DNA of 64,000 bases from Neoceratodus forsteri (GCA_016271365.2 CM057456.1:1400363001-1400427000); one strand, 5' to 3'; shown: positions 1 to 12,000, counted from the first letter of the stretch. Numbers and translations are program-made. The notes: generated by a model from the letters alone, not told the origin.

Positions 1-1187
1 AGTACCACCACAGCCCTACTGGAATATACCTCCTACATCCACAAGGCCCTAGATCATGGACACTTAGTTGGGTCAGTCTACATTGACCTAAGGCATTTTA
101 TACTGTTCATTATGCCCTTCTCCTTAACTTCCTGACCACAGTGGGGCTAACTCCCGAAAATACGTCCTGGTTTAAGAGCTACCTAAGTGACAGGTCCCAG
201 CAAGTCAAAATTGACTTTACCGTCTCCTCCACCTCCCAGTTGGCTCTGTGGTCCCCCCAAGGTTCCATCCTAGGCCCCCTCTTATTTAGCCTCTTTTTAA
301 ACTCCCTGCCCATTGCCTGCTCTGGTCGGTTACTTCTATATGCCGATGATGCAGTCATTTTCTGGAGCCACCCTCAACCTCTACCCCTTCAGCATGCACT
401 CCAGAAGTCCTTCACTGAAGCTGAAGCCTGGTTTGCTGAGCACCAGCTAGTACTAAACTACAAAAAAACCAAGACAATGATTTTCACTCACCGCCAGAAC
501 CCACACAGTGGCTCCACATTGCTTGCCCACACTTCCCTAGGCTCTCTGCTAGAGCAGGTTAATTTCTTCAAATACCTGGGTATCACCCTTGACTCCTCCC
601 TCACCTACCATACACATATTCACCTTCTCTGTACCACCATCAACTCCAGAATTGGACTCCTATACCGGCACAAACACTACTTGCCCCCCGCAGCACTTCA
701 CCTCACTGTGTCATTCTCGGTCCTCTCGGTTTTGGACTACAGGATTGTGTTCTACGGCTCAGCAAATAATACTGCTCTCTGTTGAATAAAGACTGCACTA
801 AATAAAGCCTGCCGCCTGGTGACAGGATGCGATAGACTGACCAACACGTGTAACCTCTACAGTCTCTCCAACTGGCTAAATTTTGAGTACTGCCTTAAAT
901 ATCATACATGCCTCCTGGCTAAAAATACTCTGTGCAAACTCTCCCTGCCTGGCCTACGTAGCCTTATCCAGCTTTCCCCCCAGCTGAGAGTCTCTAGGAG
1001 TACCTCCAAGGCCTCCCTCCTGGTCCCTCGCTGCAGGACATCCCTGGGTCAAAGAGCCTTTTGTCATAGGGCTCCTTACTGGCTAAATGGCCTAGCTGCA
1101 GCTGTCTGCACTGAGACAAAGATAGGCCCCTTCAAAATCACCCTCAGGGAGTTTCTCACTGAGAGCTTAACCTGTGACTGCTCCTAG
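1..1187 (+). mobile_element. LINE reverse transcriptase fragment (L2/CR1-group), decayed
   Basis: This is a non-LTR retrotransposon fragment cut off by the window edge and broken by frameshifts. In frame 1 the window opens inside the reverse transcriptase, with motif A visible as VYIDL around base 105, after which the frame breaks. The next block (141-785) carries a degenerate motif B (PQGSILGPLLF) and the catalytic LYADDAVIF of motif C near residues 65-75. The block at 819-1187 looks like the C-terminal tail of the same protein. The motif wording closely parallels the LINE at 37625-40180, so both probably belong to one family. Nothing upstream (endonuclease) is in the window. Assignment to the L2/CR1 group rests on motif style only. 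It ends where a minus-strand CR1 begins. Confidence 0.8.
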
Positions 1188-1189
1188 CA

Positions 1190-2670
1190 TCCCCCATTGA
1201 ATCAGCCCTGCTTTCTTCCTCCGCCCTTCTCTGGATTGCCTCAATTTGGTTAATGTCCTTGTGAAGGTGTGGCTTCCAGTACTGCATGCAGTACTCCAGA
1301 TGGGGCCTAATCAGTGTCTTGTAAAGAGGGATTATTACTTCCCTCTTCCGACTTGTGATACCCCTACTAATACACCCCAACATCCCCCTAGCATTACCTA
1401 CTGCTTTAGTGTCTGTTTGGATGATTTCAGGTCATCGGTAATGATGATGCCCAAGTCTCTTTCTTCCCTTGTGACTGCCAGTAACTCCCCTCCCAGCCTA
1501 TAGGTGGCTTCAGGGTTTCTCATCCCTATGTGCATGATCTTGCACTTCTTTGCATTAAACCCCAGTTGTCACTCTTCTGACCATTTTGCCAGTTTATCCA
1601 GATCTCTTCTCATTCTGCCCAACCCATCTGGATCATCCTCTCTGTTGCAGATCTTCATGTCATCTGTAAACAGACAAACCTTACCCTCCAGTCCATCTGC
1701 AATGTCACTGATGAAGATATTGAAGAGGACTGGCCCCAGGACTGATCCCTGAGGTACCCCACTTGTGACTTGCATCTTCTGACTGTATACCGTTTACCAC
1801 CACTCTCTGTTTTCTGCCCGTCCACCAGTTTGCCACCCAGTTGACCAACTTCTGACTCACCCTGAGCCTACCCAGCTTATTAATCGATCTTCTATGTGGA
1901 ACAGTTTTGAAAGCTTTGCTGAAGTCAATGTAGGTGACATCAACTGCTCCCCCTTGGTCCACCACTCTGGTTACCCAGTCAAAGAAATCTATGAGATTAG
2001 TTTGACAGGACCTTCCTTTTCTAAACCCATGCTGTCTTGGATCCTGTGCTTCTATGGATTCCAGGTGTTGCACCATCCTTCCCTTAAGGAGTGCTTCCAT
2101 AATCTTGCCCACTAAGTGAGGTAAGACTGACTGGTCTGTAGTTCCCTGCCTCCTCCCTGCTACCACTCTTGTGGAGCGGTAACACGAGCCCTTCTCCAGT
2201 CTTCTGGGACCTCTCCTGTGCTCAGAGGCTCACTAAACAATTCTGATAATGGCTCTGCTAGTTCCACCCTTAGCTCCTTTAATACCCTGGGATGTATGCC
2301 ATCAGATAATATTGCCTTGTCCACCCTGAGCTTATTGAGCTCTTAAAGAACCCTTTCTTTTGTGAAGGGACTAGTGCACACCTCCCTCTCCCCCCACCGT
2401 GTCCATGGTGCTGAGCTGTGGGCCCTGCCCTACCGTCTCTTCAGTAACTACTGAGCAGAAGTATCTATTTAGGATAGATGCTTTTACATGGTCCTCCTCC
2501 TCACATGCCCCCTTACCTCCTTTGATCTTAGCAGTACCCCCTCTGGACTTTCTCCTTTCACTAATGTATCTATGGAAAGTCTTGTCACCTTCTTTTACTA
2601 TTTGTGCTAGTGTTTCCTCAGTTTGGGCCTTTGCCTGCCTTACTGCCTCCCTGCTTCCCTTAGGGAAGTT
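1190..2670 (-). mobile_element. CR1-like LINE, 5'-truncated and frameshifted
   Basis: A minus-strand non-LTR retrotransposon. Reading leftwards, 2371-2670 carries the linker before the reverse transcriptase (REAVRQAKAQTEETL, ILNRYFCSVV). Around 1705-2166 are RT fingers and palm (VTYIDFSKAFKTVPH, HGFRKGRSC), and 1569-1775 holds SGVPQGSVLGPVLFNIFISD and a degraded catalytic box, LFTDDMK. 1156-1383 gives the C-terminal IIPLYKTLIRPHLEYCMQYW motif, a hallmark of CR1. Several frame changes and stops show it is dead. The endonuclease part is absent. Its 5' truncation point abuts a duplicated piece of the DIRS relic to its right, so it was probably inserted into that relic. Confidence 0.82.
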
Positions 2671-2782
2671 TGTCCACAATGCAAGTGATCTTGTCAGGGG
2701 TTCCGTCACCTTTATGTGGAAGGACTGTGGGTGCATGGTCGGAGACCACCATGTGCTGAGAATCCACTGTGTGGTCCTCATG
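2671..2782. repeat. Direct repeat, first copy (partner 3019-3130)
   Basis: About 112 bp beginning tgtccacaatgcaagtgatc recur 348 bp downstream with only a handful of substitutions. The repeat encodes the HMRTTQW segment of the DIRS relic. The left copy is fused directly to the 5' end of the CR1 fragment. This suggests either a very long target duplication at the CR1 insertion or a local segmental duplication. Confidence 0.85.
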
Positions 2783-3018
2783 GCCTTATTGTCCATCTGA
2801 AGGAGACTACCTCATGGTAGAGGGCATCCTTCAGGACTCGGAAGCGTATAGGACAGCTCTCACATTTATGCAAAGATGAAACTCCTCCTGGCTCCATACT
2901 CTCGGAATGTGGAGGGCTAGACAGTGAGCTCCCTCACCAATTAGAGAGGATCCGTGGTGATGGTGATCTGAGATGCCAGGGGCGCAAAGGGTAGACCTTT
3001 TAGAAGCCTGTCTTCCTG

Positions 3019-3130
3019 TGTCCACAATGCAAGTGATCTTGTCAGGGGTTCCGTCACCTTTATATGGAAGGACTGTGGGTGAATGGTTGGACACCACCAT
3101 GTGCTGAGCATCCACTGTGTGGTCCTCATG
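3019..3130. repeat. Direct repeat, second copy (partner 2671-2782)
   Basis: Second copy of the 112-bp repeat, lying in its natural context inside the DIRS relic between RT and RNase H. It is therefore probably the source copy. Confidence 0.85.
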
Positions 3131-5170
3131 TGGAACCGGCCAGAGGCACTTATGAAAGCGGCAGAAGCCCCGAGGCCCAGCATCTGCTAAATGGATTGGG
3201 ATCATACAAGGTTACTCTCTGTGAGGAAAAAGAGACATCCAGACAAAGTGGGTCCCCCTGACTGCCAGGAGGAAGGCCCTCGCTAGGAGGTGGCCGGGGG
3301 GGGGGCCTATGAAAAGAAGCTGAGATTCTTGAAGCTGTGACTTCTGCAGTATCGGCAGTACCTTCATGGAAGCATCCTGTATGTCCAGGGATGCAAACCA
3401 GTCATGCCGCTGGACAGGTGGTAGGAGAGTCCCTGTGGAGACCATCCTGCCCTGAACAAAGACCTATTTTGTTTCTGAGGTCGAGAATAGGGTGCATGCC
3501 ACCTGTTCTTTTAGGGATCAGAAGACTACGAAGAAGGCCCTGAATCTCTGAGGTGAGGTGGTCTAACTGTGAAGTGGGGAGACTGTGCTGCCACTTGAAG
3601 GGATAGTCTCTGATATTTTGAGAGAGTACCCCTTCCAGAAAATCTGGGGGACCCTCGTCTATTGTTATAGACTGCCATATGCTGAAAGTAAGTCAGACAA
3701 TCTCTCACTGCAGGGTGAAGTTCCACCTCAGGTAGTTGAGAAGGAACCCGGACTAATGTCTGAGGGAGTGGCACTTGGCGCTTTCAGGCCCTGTGCCTTG
3801 AGCTGTGTTTTCTTCGCAGCTGATGGAGTTGAACTCTGAAAAGACCCCTCGGTCCCCACTTCGCAGGACTGCTTGTTGCAAAACTGATGACAGTTCCAGC
3901 CCCCTAGAGGGGCGGAAGGAGTCGGTCTACTGTTTTGAAGGCAGCTACTTGAGTGGCGAACAGGTGAGAATCATTAGAAAATCCTGATGTTCTAAGACAG
4001 GAGAGTCGCCTGACAGACCCTAGCAGTAGCTGCCCTGGAGGCAGAGTCGTAGGCCTCCACAGAGCTTTTGCGGCAGCGACTGCTCATTTCCCCAAGGCGT
4101 CAATCTTGCAAGGTTTCCTACTGATAGGATGAGCGGTGGACCCGAAGGAGAACAGCCTCGTCATACTCTGCTTGGACAAGCATAGTATACAAAGGGTTGT
4201 GAGCTAAAAAATGTCCCTCCCTGGTAGGGGCATCGAAGGAATCAGAGCTGGCCTTCCCCACACTGCATGCGACAAGATGTCAAGGAGGGTGAGCAGAGAG
4301 CACAATGTTCTTGAACATGAGAAACTCGAGATGCAAAAGCCCCCCTGGGTCTACATCAGAGATCTGCAGAGCCACGTCAGAAGCCATGTCCTAAGGAGAC
4401 ACTGCAAAGACATGGCTTCAACCAGGGTTCAGTTGGGATGAGAAGTTCAAGTCCAGGTTCTAAAACAAGTCATCTTACCATTGTCAGAATGATGAGGACT
4501 AGATCAGACTCATTATGCTCCACAACCACCCCACAGAAACAGGAAATGCCCTAGTAAGGCCAACCTGGGCAAGAGATAGACCGGAGGGCACCTGGGTCTG
4601 GAAACAAGCCCACCCCTGATGACCCAATGCTACATGTGGCATCAAGAAGATGGTGCCGCACAAGGCACCTAAGTTGATAACACCGCACGTGGTACTGAAG
4701 TCGATGGCACCGCATGCGGCACTGAAGCCAAGGGGCCTGGAGAATGGCCATCCCTGGATGGAGATGGAGGAGTGGTACCTATGCCGGCCCCTACGGGGAA
4801 GAGTAAGGGGGAAGGTACATGGGATCAGCATAGACACTGTCAGCACCGGAGAAGGCATTGAGCGCAGATCCTGGACCGAAAACCCCGGCCGTGGCCCAGC
4901 GGTGCCAAAGCCAGAAGGCCTTGGCACCGGAACCACCGGCAAGGGCAAATGAGCCAATGCTGAACCCACTGCTCTAAAAAATGGCCAAAGATAAAACTGT
5001 CCACTGTAACCCTCCCCAAGGGACAGAGAAGGTCCCCGTTGACGACAGTCCAGGCCATTGAGAGCAGAAGCCACTGGGGAAACCCGGAGAGCTCTCAACT
5101 ACTGGAGACTCCCTGCCAGACATACCAGAAGGCGATCTTGAGGGGTACCATTTCTTCTTCTTCTAACAGT

Positions 5171-5506
5171 GCTGCAACCAGTTAAGATGCACATTTGAAA
5201 CTGAGCATGTCCGATCAAGTCACAGGACAAGGCGAGTCGGATTTCCCTTTTGAAGTCACATGTGCATCAGCAACTCATCAGGTGAACATAATCCTACATC
5301 AGGGTTTCTCAAATGGTGAGGCCAGCCTCCTTGGGGAGGCCCCAACCAGTTCCAAGGGAGACCCCATGAAGCCTGACAACATACTGTACCAAAAGTATCC
5401 GTGCACGTTACAGTAAACATCTGATCATATAAATTTTTATTCTACATTCAATTGCCAGTCATGGCACTTACTCAGGGCATACAGCAGAAAATGATTCCAG
5501 AAAAAT
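5171..5506. other. Unassigned stretch
   Basis: No coding frame, repeat structure or regulatory site that I can support. It contains short open frames only, with no recognisable motif. Confidence 0.5.
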
Positions 5507-5703
5507 GTTCTTTTAAAGACTTGGTACTTCATTTATTGTGCCAAACCACGAAAATGATCCAATGTTTCAACTCATAAGAGTCTTTGTCAAAGATTCTTAT
5601 GAGTTGAAACGTTAGCTCATTTTCATGTGGTTCCCCAGACCCTGGAGGGTTGGTCTCCCTATTGTTTAGCACAATAAACGAAGTACTAAGTCTTTAAAAG
5701 AAC
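5507..5703. repeat. 197-bp fold-back element with nested inverted repeats
   Basis: The outer arms 5507-5541 and 5669-5703 are inverted copies matching at 33 of 35 positions, beginning gttcttttaaagac. An inner pair, 5564-5579 and 5595-5610, is a perfect 16-bp inverted repeat (gtttcaactcataaga). The inner phrase ending gagttgaaacgtt resembles the ...GAAACG hinge common near Penelope-like element ends, so this may be a solo PLE terminal remnant rather than a DNA-transposon MITE. No coding capacity. Confidence 0.75.
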
Positions 5704-6535
5704 GGCCTCTTCATTTTTATGTTGGCTCGCATGTGCGCAGACAACATATTGCGGTAGCAGCAGATATGGAGGTGCGGTCACTGTTGGGCGAATGCAGGGC
5801 ACGCATCAGTAGGTGCGTCCCTCACTCCCCAATAAGCCTGTATGCCAGCGCCACACCATGCATACATAATGTGGCGAGCACATCTAAGGAAAGGTCTGCT
5901 GCAACGCGAGCAAAGCTCGTCATATGCAGCTGACCTCCCGATGTGCTTTCGCTGGTGAGAAAAAAAATGTAACATGGTGGCACACTGCCTGCCATAATGC
6001 CGACTCGGGTGCCCAATCCCCTGTCGGCATGCTCTGCCCAATGTATGTGCCGACGAGGGAGCCCCTCCCCATCAGCATAATGCACCCCCATTTGTGTATG
6101 TGCCGAGGTGTACCCAATCCCCTCGCTCTTGCCCCCGATTTTGTTGTGTGCTGATGGGTGCCTAATCCCTGTCGGCTACAGCATCCCCCAAAAACTTGTA
6201 GGTATGCTGGTAGCCCACCACAGCATGCCAAATCCTCTGAAAAATAAAAACCGACCTGCAATGTTTTTATTTTTTAACACTGTGAAAGATGAAAATGGTC
6301 CTTCGCGGTTTCCCTGCCCTCTCCCACAACCCGAGCCCACCCTCTATGCACCCTGCCTCCCCACACCCCTCCATACCCCATACTTACCTCCGGAGTCTGG
6401 CGTGATGATCTTCGGTGGACCGGGAACACATCTGCACTCTTCATAGCCAACCGCAAACTGAAGAAACGCTAGTAAGCTGTATAATGGCGTAAATAGGGTT
6501 TTTTCAACTTTGGTGCATATCCTGGGCATTTTGTG
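5704..6535. other. Unassigned, moderately GC-rich stretch
   Basis: Several overlapping short open frames occur on the minus strand (5778-6261), but none shows a motif and their composition looks random. No RNA gene or repeat unit was recognised. Confidence 0.4.
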
Positions 6536-6539
6536 GAAT

Positions 6540-7640
6540 TTTTGCACCAAATTTTCAACATGGGGTTATTGGGACCTCTCCTCATGAATTCAGTCACTCT
6601 CATGGTGTTATTCGGTCCCAAAAGGTGATTTCACAGTCACTGCGTGGAATCACCTTTCGGAACTCAGCAACGAAACAACAGTGCCATTGTTCATGAGGGG
6701 GGCTCTCACAAAGCCTATGTTGCAAACTTTGTGAAAAAAAAATCCCCAAAATGGCTGTTTTATGAGTGTACGTTGCGCTGTTTCCACGTGACGCTCGTAA
6801 CTTCGTGAATCTGTAATATTTACACTCCAGATTTTCAAAATTGCCATTTTTCCACACCTCTTGAAGAACAGTGCAGCTGTCATTTTACATATCCTGGCCA
6901 AAATGTGTTTTCGCATGTCTGGAGCAGAATAGCGCGATCGCTGTGCGAAATCAGTTTTCGGGACAGTTTGAGAGAATGACGGTGACACTGTTCATGAGCA
7001 GAGGTCCTAAAATGCCTATGTTGAAAATTTGCTGCTGAAAATCCATAAAATGGCTGTGTTGCAAGCATGCGTTACGCAGTTTCCTAACAGCCTTGTAACT
7101 TCGCAAATTTGCAATATTTTCATGCCAGATTTTCAACACTGGCATTTTTTCACACCTCCTTATCAACAGTACAGTTGTCATTTTTCCCAGCCTGCCCAAA
7201 ATGAGTTTCCACAACTGTAGTGCACAATGGCGTGGTCGCTGTGGGAAATCAACTTTTGGGACAGATTAACAAAATCACAGCACCACTGTTCATGAGGGGA
7301 GGTCCCAAAATACCTATGTTGACAATGTGGCTAAAAAAACTCCCAAAAATAATTGGGTTACGGACATGAGTTGCGCAATTTCTATGCATGCTCATGACTG
7401 CAACAATTTTTCATATTTTCACTCCAGATTTTCAACGTTGCCATTTTTTTACGTCTCCTCATGAACAATACAGTTGTCATTCTGCACATCCTGCCCAAAA
7501 TGTGTTTTCGTCCTTGTGTCGCCAAATGGCATAGCCACTGTGCAAAACCACCTTTCAGCTAACAAACTGATAGTGCCACTCTTCATGAGGTGGGGTCACA
7601 AAAAGCCCATGTTGAAAATTTGGAGTGAAAATACCAACAC
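6540..7640. repeat. Diverged tandem repeat, unit about 297 bp
   Basis: The anchor ttcatgag recurs at 6690, 6991, 7289 and 7582, giving spacings of 301, 298 and 293 bp. Each anchor is followed by a related phrase (…cctatgttgaaaattt). Between anchors the units share ccagattttcaa, a cagttgtcatt-like phrase and a ccaaaatg(t)gttttc phrase in the same order. About three and a half units are present, diverged from each other by substitutions and small indels. It looks like an old satellite or a tandemly amplified transposon fragment. It is non-coding. Confidence 0.75.
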
Positions 7641-9599
7641 ACGCCTACGGTGTTAGGGTTTCCAACTGTAGTACCCTCACTTTCAGGGACTGAAGGCATC
7701 AGGTGCGACTTGGGATCATCAGCTGTGACGCTCTATGCTATTCCACCCTCATCTCACCCTGCAGCCAGTGACAGGCATCGTGGCATGCCTTGCAGTGTTT
7801 GCCACAAAGTTCACCCCATTCTCCTATACTGCACCCACCTCAGTGTATTTCCTTATGGAATGGGGTAAGTATAATGCCCAAAGACCCCAAAGCACACCAC
7901 GACACTTGCCAGTGTCTACAGGGAAGGGTGAGGTAAAATGGCATGAGCGTTATAACTGACTATCCAAAGGCACACCCCAATGCCTGTCAGTCTCTGCAGG
8001 GTGGGAATGGGGTTGGCATCACTTCAATACTTCACTGCCATTCCAATTATGCATCTCTAACTCCTGCACTACCAATGCCAATGCCAGCGAGACAACATTC
8101 AGCATTGACAAATGCTTGTCTACTACAGGCCCTGGGTAAGTGCCATGACTGGCGATTGAATATATGCTGAACTGTCACAGAGCACCCCAGATCACCTTGG
8201 TGGGGCTCTTTAGTTCAAGTAAAAAATTGTATTCTCTTTTAGGTCACTCCTTTTCTCCTCTCTTGTGAAATGCTCTTTGTTCCACAGGCTGAGTCTGCTT
8301 TAGCATTTAAGATTTGAAATAATTAAAAAGGAGTGTTCCTGTTAATATGGCTTGCCCCAGATTTCTATTAATACTCACAGCTACCTCTGTACACCCACTG
8401 TCCCTTAAGGTGAGGGAGCAGAGTCTGTTGCATGCTAGTTTACCAGTCACAAGAAAAATTATGCTAAATAATGGGTGTTCAAAAAAACTGAGAACAGTAC
8501 TGAAAACCTGGGATAACCATTTCAAAAGGAGCTCCTATTTTATTAGTTCTAATCTCAAAACTTCTTTTTTTATCTCCACTTTATTTCTCCTCGCTTCCTT
8601 GCAGCCCCCATCTGACCGACTACCCCAGCCCCGTCCCCCAGAACTATCGGTGCTTACCTTACGCCCGTTTCCAGGAGTGGAGCCTGCGGAGAGTCGGTCG
8701 CCATCCTGCCGCCGGTTGCCTTTTTCCGTTTTCTCCCCTTTATTGCCCACGGATCCCAGGAGAAGGACGCATGCGTGTGGAGGCATGCATGCGCCTTACA
8801 GCCCTGGTAATGGCCCTCCTCCTTCCACCCCATTGGCCTATCGTCAGCACCCTCACTTGCACAGCCCCTCGGCCTCCACCAAGGGGTAGCCGTGAGCGAG
8901 GATGCCTCCCGGAGAGAGCACCTTCTGCGACCGCTCCATCCCTGTGCTGCCCACCCCCCAGTGCCGACCTCCAACTAACCAGGCTTGCTCCCGAACCTGG
9001 GTCGCCGGTGTGCCACGAGGTGAGAAGTCCAGAGCCTCAGCCCTCTGTGCCACCAGGTTGGCTAATCTCAAAACTTCTGACGCAAAGAGGTAAGAGTGAT
9101 GTGCTGCTGCTTTACTGTTTGAATACTTGATGTTTGGTATGAAGGGACTGTAAAAATGGAATGTAAATAGTCCCAGGTGAATAAACTCTGTCATTTACTC
9201 AATGTCATTTTATGTTCTGTCTGGTGTACAGGGCAAAGTATTATATGGTTTTGTTTCTAGTAGGAGGCCTGATGTTTTTGAATAAATTAGGGAGGCCTGA
9301 CATTTTTTCCATCTCTTGGTGGAGGCTCGCTATGACTATGTTGGAGAATTATTGCCCTAGATATAAGGATTCTCTTATGAGATTATCCCACAAAATAGGT
9401 GTATAGAACTGCAGTACTAGAAGAAAAAGTCCCATGCAACTAAAGTACACTGTGGAAGAATTCTGCACTGATGCCTTCACTGTCTGGTGTGTCTACTTAG
9501 GTGTTTTTTTTTTTGGTCTACAAGAGCTAACCCATCACTACAGTTGCATGAGCTCTGTGTAAATCTAATTATGGAAATCAATAAACAGGAAGACCTTCA
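7641..9599. other. Unassigned intergenic stretch with a GC-rich island
   Basis: No gene recognised. 8590-9060 is GC- and CpG-richer than its surroundings and holds short open frames on both strands without motifs. It might be a retroelement 5' region or a decayed repeat. 9160-9420 is A/T-rich with a short local repeat (ggaggcctga). Confidence 0.4.
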
Positions 9600-11571
9600 A
9601 CAAACAGATTTCAGTAGACTTTATTAACCTAAAACTGTTGTTCTGCATAAACGCCAAACCTCTTACGATAAACTGTACAGTACAAACATTTATATAATAT
9701 ACAAAAATTCTATAAAAAGACAAAAGCAGTAGTAGCGTGTCTAGAACACAACTGTTTGATTTTATCAAAATAGAAAACAACTTTTTATTCCCTTTATATA
9801 TCAACATTATGCATGTTGATTACATAATATTCATAAAAAATACTTCTATGTACCTATAGTAAGTGATAGCCATAAGCTGTGTGAAACTTTAAAAACTGCT
9901 GCAGTGCATACAAAACAGAGTGCACTAAAAGGAAATCATACAACACACACATTTATAATAATCTGTAACATATTATATCAGGTAGTAGTATGTAAATGTA
10001 AAGGTTAAAACAATAATGTTGTCTATCTAAAAAAGTCATCTTGAAACACTCCAACTCCTGCTTACAAACACCCCAGCCAAAGGTCCTTAGTAGATCGAAT
10101 TCCCAATACAACACAACATACAGAGAATGGCAGAGGGTGCCGCAATACTGAAACCGCTAGTTTTATTTTGTTTAAATACAGTGAACATCTTACACATAAT
10201 GCCATGGGAAAGCTACTGTTAATGTGTATACACTGCACTGGTTGTATAACAAGAACATCTACATGTTAAGGAAATTTACTTTTCTTGCGAGGGGTCTTTT
10301 TCTACACAGCCACTTTGTTGGGACACTGAAAGGCATCACCCAACAGAATGCAGAAAAAGGCTCAGAAGAAAGAAAAAACTGTCCTACTTAATAGCTACGA
10401 TTCCAAAATCTTAGATGAAGACAAGTAGTCACTCTTTCAATAAAAACATACAGCTACATTATTGCTTCTCCATGTTTTGAGGACAAAGTGCGAAAGTACT
10501 TTTCCTGAATCAAATCAACATTAAAAGCTGGTCTTCAAGGAACTGCCTCTATGGCACCCAGCAGTGAGAGAAGTCTCTGACATGATAATGGCCCGGCTTT
10601 ACATCCCAATCGTGGGATGACAGGAGTATCTATGCAAATGCTTTTACTGAGGCGGGTGAGTTACCAGTGCAGTTCTCTAGGGTCATCCATGGGTGGTCCT
10701 GTGGAGATGCACTGGCAGTGTTTTTTTGATCACAGATTGCCTGCCACCCAACCTGAACGGTGGCAAGCATGCACTTTGTCACACAAGGTAGTGGGTGGGT
10801 GGGCACTCGGTGGGAAAAACTTCATTTACTGACTGCAGAAACTGCGTGAAAGCCAGTGGTCACTCACGCAGAGTGGGGACACTGACTGCCTGACTCTTCT
10901 TGCAGCACCGAGCACTTGATGGGACACTGTTGTCCTCCCCAACCAGGCATTGCCCCAGCCAACAGGGAGCCCTTCCACTGGTTTGGGGGCGGTTGTCAGA
11001 GCACTGGCAGTAAACAGGGGACTGAAGGAAATTCAGTAAGGAGGTCATAAAGAGAGAAACAAAATCAGGGCTGAACAAAAATTATGAAAATAGGTTTTGT
11101 GTTAATTAAGCCTAGAAAACTGACAAAAATAGAAACCTCTGGCAGAATTTTTTTGAAGACAATGGAACTAAAAAGTTCCTAAAAGCAGAAGGAAAAAAAA
11201 AAATCAAAGTTTTAGAATTTCATCACTGCCATTTTCATCTTATGTTCACGTCTTTTGTTATTTCAGAATTTGAACTAGGCAGGTCTCCGTGTGGGGTACA
11301 TGAAACCAGAGGCCTTGGTTTACAGATGATACCTCAAGAACAAAAAGCTGAAATCAGACTTTTTCCCCTTTCTTTTTACTACACAGGAAATTCTACTCCA
11401 CCTAGCTACAGTGTTATAAATAGTAATTTTGTACAAACATTCCATATAACACTGATATACCACCTTTACTGCTGAAGAAACAATGTTGAACATTCAAACT
11501 CAAAAATGCCAGTAAGACAAAGATGCTTTAAGAGGGTGTATTGCCAAAAGCACTAAACCTAGGATTAGGAA
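9600..11571 (-). other. HYCC1: Candidate distal 3' UTR of HYCC1
   Basis: This A/T-rich, transposon-free stretch lacks any coding frame and lies downstream of the HYCC1 stop codon on the gene's strand. A canonical AATAAA reads on the minus strand at 9620-9625 and could end the transcript near 9600. If so, the 3' UTR would be interrupted by DIRS elements A and B, with unique sequence at 23591-25766 as its proximal part and 13393-13495 between the two insertions. Other TTTATT sites nearer the exon (for example about 23870) could be used instead, so the extent is inferred. Confidence 0.4.
9620..9625 (-). promoter_or_regulatory. HYCC1: Candidate polyadenylation signal AATAAA
   Basis: TTTATT on the plus strand gives AATAAA on the minus strand, in transposon-free A/T-rich sequence downstream of HYCC1. 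It is one of several possible signals. Confidence 0.35.
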
Positions 11572-11719
11572 AGTACAGTTACGTAAAAACTCACTGTAAC
11601 AGTAGATCTTTGAGAGAAGCTCTTGCAGCAGGTTTCACTGTCTATAAGGACTGAAGCTGGCAGGTGCCAGGATCCCATGGAAAACTTGTAGGTATCAGTC
11701 TATAGTGGGAGACTGCCCC

Positions 11720-11744
11720 TGACGTCAGCCAATGGTATAAAAGG
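11720..11744 (+). promoter_or_regulatory. CRE-like, CCAAT and TATA boxes in the left ITR of element A
   Basis: TGACGTCA (11720-11727), CCAAT (11729-11733) and TATAAAAGG (11736-11744) lie within 25 bp and point into the element, that is, antisense to its gag. The matching right repeat has TATAAAA on the opposite strand at 13241-13247. Related TATA motifs occur at 29251, 40824 and 57425 (plus strand) and at 23447-23453 and 46819-46825 (minus strand). Promoter activity is inferred from the motifs. Confidence 0.55.
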
Positions 11745-11904
11745 GGCGGTCCCCCAGCCTCACCTCAGTTCACCTGCCGGAGAATCTGGCACAGGAAAAG
11801 ACTGGAGAACTGAGGAGATCCTCAAACTGAGGATATATACACGAAATTTGCAGATAATGCAGAAGCAGATACCAGGGGGAAGGAGGGAGGGAAAGCAGCA
11901 CCTG

Positions 11905-12000
11905 CTGCAAGAGCCCCTCTTAAAGATCTACTGTTATGGTAAGTTCTTACATAACTGTACTGCCTCACTTTGAGGGGGAGCTCTTGCAGCAAGTTACACC
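11905..12000. repeat. DIRS internal complementary region (ICR) of element A
   Basis: The first half is the reverse complement of the left end (…agatctactgttatggtaag) and the second half the reverse complement of the right end (ctttgagggggagctcttgc). GGTAAGT at 11939-11945 is the complement of the terminal ACTYACC heptamer, here ACTCACT in the end itself. Such regions are the known signature of DIRS elements and are thought to template restoration of the ends from a circular intermediate. Confidence 0.8.

Larger units (their letters stand above)
2671..5170 (-). mobile_element. Old DIRS-like retrotransposon relic (copy J)
   Basis: A heavily decayed minus-strand element. From right to left it shows proline/glycine-rich gag-like sequence (about 4499-5098), a gag-like stretch (about 3900-4440), RT remnants (FASLDIQDA at about 3400, equivalent to the LDLKDAYFHIPI motif of DIRS palms) and an RNase H entry region (HMRTTQWMLSTWW, then ITTDPL where intact copies read TTDAS). 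The recombinase and terminal repeats are not recognisable. It contains an internal 112-bp duplication. It is far more diverged than the other DIRS copies here. A Gypsy-type origin is less likely because the HMR...QW phrase before RNase H is DIRS-typical. Confidence 0.6.

Noticed and set aside
2941..3205. Treating 2831-3205 as an independent host gene
   Set aside because: The HMRTTQWMLSTWW and TTD phrases identify it as the RNase H region of a decayed DIRS element.
5778..6261. Overlapping minus-strand open frames of 87-113 codons
   Set aside because: No recognisable motif; three frames are open at once, which fits composition rather than coding.
8535..9194. Mutually overlapping frames in a GC-rich island
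   Set aside because: Open in four frames at once because stop codons are rare in GC-rich sequence; no protein motif seen.
9565..9807. Minus-strand frame of 80 codons
   Set aside because: Low-complexity Leu/Ile/Phe-rich reading of A/T-rich sequence around a polyadenylation signal; not a credible gene.
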